From JBOFLG01 sp051657745 (GTDB taxonomy: Bacteria; Actinomycetota; Actinomycetes; Actinomycetales; Dermatophilaceae), in NCBI GenBank assembly GCA_051657745.1, contig JBOFLG010000240.1, forward strand, positions 1-29,708: a stretch of 29,708 nt of DNA. Direction: 5' to 3'. Below the pieces are notes generated by a model, which ran no database searches, was not told the DNA's origin, and saw only the letters and a program-made list of their open reading frames with translations. How positions within the stretch are numbered: the stretch's first letter is position 1; the number at the start of each line of letters is the position of its first letter. Positions 22,830-29,708 of the stretch are shown here, piece by piece. The translations under genes were made by a program, and so were the position numbers.

Positions 22830-24355
22830 CCGACCTGCTCGCGGTCGCCGCAATCACCATGGTCTGCGTCGCGACCCTGATCGTCGGCGGGCTTGGGCTG
22901 CGGCTCTCGCGTCGCACGAGTGACTTCTACGTCGCCGGGCGTACCGTGTCGCCACGGCTGAACGCCTCGGCCCTGGGGGGCGAGTACATCTCGGCAGCGA
23001 GCTACCTCGGGGTCGCCGGGTTGGTGTACGAGCAGGGCATCGACACCGTCTGGCTGCCGGTCGGCTACACCCTTGGCTATGTCGTGCTGCTCGTCGTGGT
23101 CGCCGCACCGATGCGGCGATCGGGTGCCTACACCCTGCCCGACTTCGCCGAGGCCCGGCTCGGCTCACGAGCGGTGCGGCACGTGTCCTCGGTGCTCGTG
23201 GTCGTGATCGGATGGCTGTACCTGGTGCCGCAGTTCCACGGCGCACACCTGACCCTGACCCTGGTCACCGGCGCGCCCGACTGGGCTGGCGGGCTGGTCG
23301 TCGCGGTCGTGGTGGCAGCAGCCGTCGGCGCCGGTGGGATGCGCTCGATCACCCTGGTCCAGGCCATGCAGTACTGGGTGAAGCTCACCGCCATGGCGGT
23401 ACCGGCCGGGGTCCTGCTCGCGCTGTGGTGGCGCCTCGGAGCGCCACCGCCCGCCGTCGACCCGAGCTGGAGCATCCCGACCTTCTCCGACGGGGCGGAC
23501 GACCACGCGACCTACCGGGCGATGTCGACGGTGCTCGGCCTCTGCCTCGGCACCATGGGCCTCCCGCACGTCATCGTGCGGTACTACACCAACCCCGACG
23601 GCGTGGCCGCACGACGCACCACGGTGGCGGTGATCGCGTTGATCGGCATGTTTTACGTCCTGCCGCCGACGTATGGGGTGCTCGGCCGGGTCGTCTTCCC
23701 GTCGCTGCCGGAGGGCGTCCGCGCCGACTCGCTGGTCCTCGGCATCCCTGCCGCGTTCGCGAGCGGCGATACCGCGAGTGCGCTCACGGCGATGCTCGCC
23801 GGTGGCGCGTTCGCGGCGTTCCTCTCCACGGCATCCGGCCTGGCGATGTCGGTCACCGGCGTCATTGACCAGGCCATCCGTCCACGGCTGGCCCGGGTGG
23901 CCGGCGGCGACCTGCCGGCTACCCGGGGTTTCCGGTACGCGGCGATCGTGGCGGTGGCCGTGCCGTGGGCGATCAGCCGAGCAGCGGAGCCGCTCGGCGT
24001 CACCACCAGCGTGGGGCTGGCCTTCGCCGTAGCGGCGGCCACGTTCGCGCCACTGATCGTGCTCGGGGTGTGGTGGCGGCGGCTGTCGACCTGGGGCGCC
24101 ATGGCCGGCCTGGTCGTGGGTGGCAGCACCGCCGGCGGGGCCATCGTGGTCGCGATCGCGGTTGGTCCGCTCGACGGCTGGCCGGGCGCGCTGCTCGAGA
24201 CGCCGGCGGCGTGGGCGGCGCCGCTGGCCCTGCTGGTGGCGGTGCTGGTCTCGCTGGCCACCCCCGAACGGGTGCCCCCAGACACCACGCGCATCCTGGT
24301 GCGCCTGCACACCCCGGAGCGGGTCGGCCTGGCCCGCTCCGGGCGCGACGGATGA
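22826..24355 (+). CDS. Sodium/solute symporter (SSS family), carboxylate type
   Basis: This 509-residue protein has about 13 membrane segments with the LeuT-type SSS fold. Diagnostic parts are SDFYVAGRTVSPRLNASALGGEYISAASYLGVAGLVY near the N-terminus and LGLCLGTMGLPHVIVRYYTNPDG in the middle. The nearest characterised relatives are the monocarboxylate/acetate permeases MctC and ActP. Compared with the second symporter in this window it is shorter and more divergent, with a tighter loop before the sixth membrane segment. It follows the LytS-LytTR pair and the DUF485-like protein in what looks like one operon, so it is probably induced by its substrate through that system. It is convergent with the Uma2 gene. 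Confidence 0.92.
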   Translation: MTDLLAVAAITMVCVATLIVGGLGLRLSRRTSDFYVAGRTVSPRLNASALGGEYISAASYLGVAGLVYEQGIDTVWLPVGYTLGYVVLLVVVAAPMRRSGAYTLPDFAEARLGSRAVRHVSSVLVVVIGWLYLVPQFHGAHLTLTLVTGAPDWAGGLVVAVVVAAAVGAGGMRSITLVQAMQYWVKLTAMAVPAGVLLALWWRLGAPPPAVDPSWSIPTFSDGADDHATYRAMSTVLGLCLGTMGLPHVIVRYYTNPDGVAARRTTVAVIALIGMFYVLPPTYGVLGRVVFPSLPEGVRADSLVLGIPAAFASGDTASALTAMLAGGAFAAFLSTASGLAMSVTGVIDQAIRPRLARVAGGDLPATRGFRYAAIVAVAVPWAISRAAEPLGVTTSVGLAFAVAAATFAPLIVLGVWWRRLSTWGAMAGLVVGGSTAGGAIVVAIAVGPLDGWPGALLETPAAWAAPLALLVAVLVSLATPERVPPDTTRILVRLHTPERVGLARSGRDG

Positions 24356-24380
24356 CGCCCGCGGAGCTTTCTCGCCAGGC

Positions 24381-24956
24381 TCAGCTCAGCAACGTATCAA
24401 GGTCGATACGCAGCGGGACGGGTGTGTCGGTCGTGAACGTGCCGCAGACCGGCTGCGCGTCCTGGTAGCCGAACTCGCCAGCCAGGTGGCACGCCACGAG
24501 CGACGGGCCGTCGTGCAGGTCGATGATCCAGTAGTGTCCGATTCCGGCCTCGGCGTACTCCTGGTGCTTGACCAGCGTGTCGATCCGGGTCGAGCCGGGA
24601 GAGAGAAACTCGACCACCAGCAGGACGTCACTCGCGGTGAGCAGCGAGCCGTCGTCGTCGGCGCGGGCAAAGGCGTTGCGCGACACCACGACGACGTCAG
24701 GAACGCGGACCGTGCCGGGCCGACTGGGGGGGGCCAGCTGGAGGTCGACGTCCACCTCTGGCAACACCTCGTAGTCGGGTAGCTGGGGCACCAACTGTCC
24801 GACCAACTCGCGATTCGCCCGCTGATGCCGCGGCGTGGGTCGCGGGGACATCATGATCCAGCCCTCCTGAAGTTCGTACCGCGCCTCGTGATCCGCCGGC
24901 AGCACGGCGTACTCGGCAGCCGTGAGCGGGGTGCGGTGATCCGGCAGCGCGGTCAT
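24381..24956 (-). CDS. Uma2 family (DUF820) putative PD-(D/E)XK endonuclease
   Basis: This 191-residue protein has the Uma2 layout: YELQEGWIMMSPRPTPRHQRANREL, then VRVPDVVVVSR, then VLLVVEFLSPGSTRIDTLVKHQEYAEAGIGHYWIID. The Asp in VPDVVV, the Glu in VEFLSP and the Lys in LVKHQEY fit the PD-(D/E)XK nuclease core, though biochemical function for the family is poorly known. The start is ATG 24956; a frame extending to 25112 lacks family sequence. It sits alone on the opposite strand between two symporter units, so it may have been inserted into an older carboxylate-uptake cluster. Uma2 genes are often scattered singly through genomes. Confidence 0.88.
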   Translation of the reverse strand: MTALPDHRTPLTAAEYAVLPADHEARYELQEGWIMMSPRPTPRHQRANRELVGQLVPQLPDYEVLPEVDVDLQLAPPSRPGTVRVPDVVVVSRNAFARADDDGSLLTASDVLLVVEFLSPGSTRIDTLVKHQEYAEAGIGHYWIIDLHDGPSLVACHLAGEFGYQDAQPVCGTFTTDTPVPLRIDLDTLLS

Positions 24957-25304
24957 GGGCCGAGTGTGACACGGACGGCAACCCCTGGCACTGGTCCACA
25001 CGCCGCCGACCGCCCGCCACCTGACCGGCGGAATCCGTCCAGACGATGGCCGACGTTCAGCGTGATGAGTCGTCGCGATCAGGATGCCGACCCAGCACGC
25101 CCGCCTCCCCACGAGTCAGGTCGGATGCCGCTCGGCTCACCGTCGGTGCCATTCGCCGCACGGATGCCGCCCGCACGCCGCCCCTCGGAACCCGCCTGGC
25201 GCGCGAAGCCCCGCCACCCCTGTCGCGCTGCGTCATCCGCAGCCCACGCTGACGGGGTGATCCCGGGGGCGCAGGCCCCGGGTGCGACCTATCGGAGGTG
25301 ACCC
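24957..25304. promoter_or_regulatory. Upstream region of the second symporter unit
   Basis: No gene is visible in these 348 bp. The stretch carries three GGATGCCG octamers in the same orientation (25082, 25133, 25162). A hairpin CCCGGGG/CCCCGGG with a 7-nt loop (25262-25282) lies just before the ribosome site GGAGGTGA and could act as an attenuator. Divergent promoters for the Uma2 gene and the DUF485 gene must lie here, and a LytTR target site is plausible but I could not find a clear direct-repeat pair. Confidence 0.45.
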
Positions 25305-25643
25305 GTGAGCGACGACGCCCGCAGACCCACCGAGGACCCCTACCTCGCCCTCCAGTCCACCCCGGAATTCCAGGAGTTGCGCCGGAGGTTCCGTGGCTTC
25401 GTCTTCCCGATGACCGCCTTCTTCATTGCCTGGTACTTCGTCTACGTGCTGCTCTCCACCTTCGCTCCCGGCTTCATGGGCACCGAAGTGGCCGGCGCCA
25501 TCAACGTCGGCCTGCTCTTCGGCCTCGGTCAGTTCGCCACCACGTTCGCCATCACCTTCTGGTACGCCCGGTGGGCGGGCCGCGAACTCGACCCGATGGC
25601 CGACCGGCTCGGCGCCCGCCTCGACGGCGCGACGGAGCATTGA
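25305..25643 (+). CDS. DUF485 small membrane protein, ActP partner (YjcH-like)
   Basis: This 112-residue protein has the canonical DUF485 sequence: TPEFQELRRRFRGFVFPMT, then two membrane segments (FFIAWYFVYVLLSTFAP and INVGLLFGLGQFATTFAITFWYARWA), then a short tail. It corresponds to E. coli YjcH, encoded just before ActP. The GTG start at 25305 has GGAGGTGA directly upstream. Two nt separate its TGA from the symporter ATG, so they are co-translated. Confidence 0.92.
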   Translation: MSDDARRPTEDPYLALQSTPEFQELRRRFRGFVFPMTAFFIAWYFVYVLLSTFAPGFMGTEVAGAINVGLLFGLGQFATTFAITFWYARWAGRELDPMADRLGARLDGATEH

Positions 25644-25645
25644 GC

Positions 25646-27286
25646 ATGCCCGCCCTCGCGCTCCCCGCGGCCGAGGCGACCTTGGTCGGCTCCCCCGCCC
25701 TCAATATCGCCATCTTCGCCACCTTCGTCGTCGTCACCCTCGCGATCGTCGTGCGCGTCGCCGCGGGCAAGAAGACCGCCGAGCAGTACTACACCGCCGC
25801 GGGTGCGTTCTCCGGCCGCCAGAACGGCATCGCCATCGCCGGCGACTACCTCTCGGCGGCATCCTTCCTCGGGATCGCCGGAGCCATCGCGCTGCAGGGC
25901 TACGACGGGTTTCTCTACTCGATCGGTTTTCTCGTGGCCTGGCTGGTGGCGCTGCTGCTGGTTGCCGAACTGATGCGCAACATCGGCCGGTTCACCATGG
26001 CCGACGTGCTCTCGTACCGGCTGCGGCAGCGGCCGGTACGTATCGCTGCGGCCATCTCGGTGATCTGTGTGTCGTTCTTCTACCTGCTCGCCCAGATGGC
26101 TGGCGCCGGGGCCCTGGTCTCGCTGCTGCTCGGGGTCAGTGGTGAAGCCGCGCAGAACCTCGTCATCGCGGTGGTCGGCGTGGTGATGCTCGCCTATGTG
26201 CTGATCGGGGGGATGAAGGGCACCACCTGGGTGCAGATCATCAAAGCCGTGCTGCTCATCGCCGGCACCGCGGTCATCTCGGTCTGGGTGCTCGGGACGT
26301 ACTCGTTCAACCTGTCGAGCCTGTTCGAGGCCGCGGTCGACCAGTCGGCCACGGGTGAGGCGATCCTCGACCCCGGGCTTCGGTACGGCACCAGCCTGAC
26401 CACCCAGATCGACTTCATCTCGCTGTCGATGGCGCTCGTGCTCGGCACGGCCGGCCTCCCGCACGTGCTGCAACGCTTCTATGCCGTGCCCACGAGCAGG
26501 CAGGCACGGAAGTCGGTGGAGTGGGCGATCTGGCTGATCGGCGGGTTCTACCTGCTCACCCTGGTCGTCGGCTACGGCGCGGCGGCACTGGTGGGCCCGG
26601 AGGCCATCGCCGCCGCACCGGGCAAGGCCAACTCGGCCGCTCCGCTGCTCGCCTACGAGCTCGGGGGGTCGGTGCTGCTCGGCATCATCTCCGGGGTCGC
26701 GTTCGCCACCATCCTTGCGGTGGTGGCCGGCCTGACCATCGCCACCTCGGCGACTTTCGCCCACGACCTCTACCAGGAAGTCATCACACGGGGCCGCACG
26801 ACCCAGGAGCAGGAGGTGCGGGTGGCCCGCATCGCCGCGGTCGCCATCGGCGCGGTCGCGATCGTCGGCGGCATGTACGCCAAGGACCAGAACGTCGCGT
26901 TTCTGGTAGCGCTGGCGTTCGCGGTGGCCGCCAGCGCGAACCTGCCGACGATCCTGTACTCGCTGTTTTGGAAAGGCTTCACCACCCGCGGGGCGCTGTT
27001 CTCGATTTACGGCGGGCTGGCCAGCGCGATCGGCCTGATCGTGTTCAGCCCGGTCGTCTCCGGCAAGGTCGACCCAGCCACCGGAGCAAACCTGGCGATG
27101 CTGCCGCCGAGCGTCGACTTCTCCTGGTTCCCGCTCGACAACCCCGGCCTGGTCTCCATCCCCCTCGCGTTCTTCCTCGGCTGGCTCGGCTCGGTCACGA
27201 GCAACGAGCCGGGCGAACAGAAGTACGCCGAGATGGAGGTGCGCAGCCTCACCGGGCACGGAGTCGCCCCGACGATCCACCACTGA
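25646..27286 (+). CDS. Cation/acetate symporter, ActP-like (SSS family)
   Basis: This 546-residue permease probably takes up acetate and related short carboxylates with Na+ or H+. It shows AEQYYTAAGAFSGRQNGIAIAGDYLSAASFLGIAGAIAL, the typical ActP/MctC start, then MALVLGTAGLPHVLQRFYAVPTSRQARKS and, later, FAHDLYQEVITRG. About 13-14 membrane segments are expected. ATG 25646 follows the DUF485 stop by 2 nt. A perfect 12-bp hairpin just downstream probably ends the transcript. Acetyl-CoA synthetase lies 0.9 kb further on, so uptake and activation of acetate are encoded together. Confidence 0.94.
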   Translation: MPALALPAAEATLVGSPALNIAIFATFVVVTLAIVVRVAAGKKTAEQYYTAAGAFSGRQNGIAIAGDYLSAASFLGIAGAIALQGYDGFLYSIGFLVAWLVALLLVAELMRNIGRFTMADVLSYRLRQRPVRIAAAISVICVSFFYLLAQMAGAGALVSLLLGVSGEAAQNLVIAVVGVVMLAYVLIGGMKGTTWVQIIKAVLLIAGTAVISVWVLGTYSFNLSSLFEAAVDQSATGEAILDPGLRYGTSLTTQIDFISLSMALVLGTAGLPHVLQRFYAVPTSRQARKSVEWAIWLIGGFYLLTLVVGYGAAALVGPEAIAAAPGKANSAAPLLAYELGGSVLLGIISGVAFATILAVVAGLTIATSATFAHDLYQEVITRGRTTQEQEVRVARIAAVAIGAVAIVGGMYAKDQNVAFLVALAFAVAASANLPTILYSLFWKGFTTRGALFSIYGGLASAIGLIVFSPVVSGKVDPATGANLAMLPPSVDFSWFPLDNPGLVSIPLAFFLGWLGSVTSNEPGEQKYAEMEVRSLTGHGVAPTIHH

Positions 27287-27299
27287 CTCTCTGACACAT

Positions 27300-27337
27300 G
27301 CCCGCCCGGGTCGCGCCCACGGCGCACCCGGGCGGGC
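27300..27337 (+). terminator. Terminator hairpin after the ActP-like gene
   Basis: A perfect 12-bp stem (GCCCGCCCGGGT at 27300-27311 with its complement at 27326-27337) and a 14-nt loop lie 14 bp after the stop codon. There is no T tract. Confidence 0.7.
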
Positions 27338-27397
27338 CGGTACCTGTCATCACCGGGCCCGGTACCTGTCACCACCGGGCCGGTACCTGTCATCACC
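27334..27397. repeat. Three direct repeats of GGTACCTGTCA(T/C)CACC, 21-22 bp apart
   Basis: Copies start at 27339, 27361 and 27382, each preceded by GGGCC or GGGCCC. Copies 1 and 3 are identical over 16 bp and copy 2 has one difference. The spacing is two helical turns, so all copies face the same side of the DNA, as in operator or iteron arrays. Confidence 0.85.
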
Positions 27398-27421
27398 GCT
27401 GGGCTCGACACCGGCTCGACC

Positions 27422-27436
27422 TTGACCCTGGGTCAA
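27422..27436. promoter_or_regulatory. Palindrome TTGACCCTGGGTCAA, operator candidate
   Basis: A perfect 7-bp inverted repeat around a single T. TTGACC could also be a -35 box, with CAGAAT at 27448-27453 as -10 and a long 20-bp spacer, reminiscent of MerR-type promoters. No MerR gene is present in the window. Confidence 0.5.
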
Positions 27437-27442
27437 CCCACG

Positions 27443-27478
27443 CCCTGCAGAATCGTCCAATTGGACGATTCTGCAGGG
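27443..27478. repeat. Perfect 36-bp palindrome
   Basis: Both 18-bp arms match without error around the centre AATT (27459-27462); the outer part is CCCTGCAG/CTGCAGGG and the inner part TCGTCCAATTGGACGA. The inner part looks like a dimeric operator of the GntR or Lrp kind. As RNA it would form a long hairpin followed by a weak T-containing stretch, so a second terminator is possible. Confidence 0.8.
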
Positions 27479-27580
27479 TGACCTTTCCGAGTCCGAACGG
27501 TGCCGTGCCGGCGAATGCAGGCCCCGGGATCACGTCATTACGATCAGGCCCCGATCATCATCCCGGCCGAAAGGACCCCG

Positions 27581-28027
27581 ATGTCCGTCTCCACGCCTCG
27601 ACCATCCGGACGTACCGGTGCCGTTCCGATCCTCATCGGGGCGCTTCGCGTGGCCGTCGGGCTCTTCTTCATCCTCCCCGGCATCATGAAGTTCACCATC
27701 CACGCCGAGGAGGTCGAGCTCTTCGAGCGATGGGGCGTGCCCGCCCCGGAACTCGCCGTGACCGCAACCGGCATCATTGAGATCGCCGCCGGGGTGGCCC
27801 TCGCGGCCGGCGTGGCCATGCCGGTGCCGGCGATTCTGCTGGCCGCGACGATGATCGGCGCACTGCTGACGGCCGGGCGGGTCGATGGGGGCCAGCACCT
27901 GATCCTGCCCACGGTTCTCCTGGCCCTGCTCGCAGTCATCGTCGCCGGCCGAGGCGGCCGGTGGCAGCTCGGCGGCCGGCTGCTCCCGGGCAGCGGCCAG
28001 GAGTCAACGCCGACGCCTGGGCACTGA
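27581..28027 (+). CDS. DoxX family membrane protein
   Basis: This 148-residue protein has four predicted membrane segments. The first bears the DoxX-like sequence LRVAVGLFFILPGIMKFTIHAEEVELFERWGVPAPEL, followed by GIIEIAAGVALAAGVAMPVPAILLAATMIGALLTAG. DoxX proteins are integral membrane proteins of largely unknown function, some linked to quinones, thiosulfate or redox stress. ATG 27581 has AAAGGA about 6 nt upstream; a candidate -10 TACGAT lies at 27539-27544. An in-frame extension to GTG 27500 has no support. It is preceded by the repeat/palindrome region and followed by acs in the same direction after 147 bp. The tail (SGQESTPTPGH) is polar. Confidence 0.85.
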   Translation: MSVSTPRPSGRTGAVPILIGALRVAVGLFFILPGIMKFTIHAEEVELFERWGVPAPELAVTATGIIEIAAGVALAAGVAMPVPAILLAATMIGALLTAGRVDGGQHLILPTVLLALLAVIVAGRGGRWQLGGRLLPGSGQESTPTPGH

Positions 28028-28174
28028 CCGCGCCGACCCCCGAACCACTCACGGAGGGGATGCCGTTCGGCGCGTGCCAGCGCTCGCCCGGCGCCCGGCC
28101 GGCCCGGACAGTTGCTGCAGCGGCCGGATGCCGCTTTGCTGGGTCCACCCGCTGACCCCAGGAGGAACGCCGCC

Positions 28175-29708
<1,534 letters not shown>

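Noticed and set aside
24957..25304. Small gene on either strand before the second symporter unit
   Set aside because: Short frames there are arginine-rich, lack ribosome sites and show no similarity to known families.

Overview
The window looks like a chromosomal segment of a high-G+C actinobacterium, probably Micrococcales (Microbacteriaceae-like). Nearly all third codon positions are G or C, GTG starts and ATGA/GTGA stop-start overlaps are common, and several genes start about 7 nt after a TANNNT -10 box, as in leaderless actinobacterial transcripts. The order helicase - Tad pilus genes - CpaE/Ssd-like gene - 6C-type RNA - acs resembles the Rv3649-Rv3667 region of Mycobacterium tuberculosis. 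No insertion sequence, tRNA, rRNA or CRISPR was found.

Layout. 1-1199: 3' end of a membrane acyltransferase with an SGNH domain. 1256-5582 (-): TetR repressor and a two-subunit ABC exporter, with an operator inside the repressor promoter. 5642-5728: long two-stage inverted repeat. 5826-7328 (-): methyltransferase. 7398-9824 (-): membrane proton pyrophosphatase. 9974-10312 (-): STAS protein. 10415-12739 (+): Hrq1/SftH-type helicase. 12790-13275 (+): small membrane protein. 13311-13475: tandem repeat with 21- and 10-bp periods. 13537-18507 (-): Tad/Flp pilus locus in two transcription units (CpaE-like, TadA, TadB, TadC; then a Flp-like pilin and two TadE-like proteins). 18745-18830 (-): 6C-type small RNA. 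19241-20083 (-): Fic-like protein with a degenerate active site. 20231-24355 (+): LytS-type kinase, LytTR regulator, small membrane protein and sodium/solute symporter. 24381-24956 (-): Uma2 family protein. 25305-27286 (+): DUF485 protein and ActP-like symporter. 27334-27478: repeats and palindromes. 27581-28027 (+): DoxX-like protein. 28175 to the end (+): acetyl-CoA synthetase, cut by the window edge.

How the parts fit. The right third reads as a carboxylate module: a two-component system of the kind that senses extracellular carboxylates, two symporter/small-protein pairs and Acs to activate acetate; the regulatory link is inferred. The middle third is a Gram-positive Tad machine. The strongest new observation is that both Tad transcription units are preceded by the same bipartite element: an 18-mer containing CTGTGGAC (17/18 identical between copies) and a second CTGTGGA box exactly 29 bp away. 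A second window-wide signal is the octamer GGATGCCG/CGGCATCC, hand-counted at about 35 copies, roughly ten times or more above a composition-based expectation.
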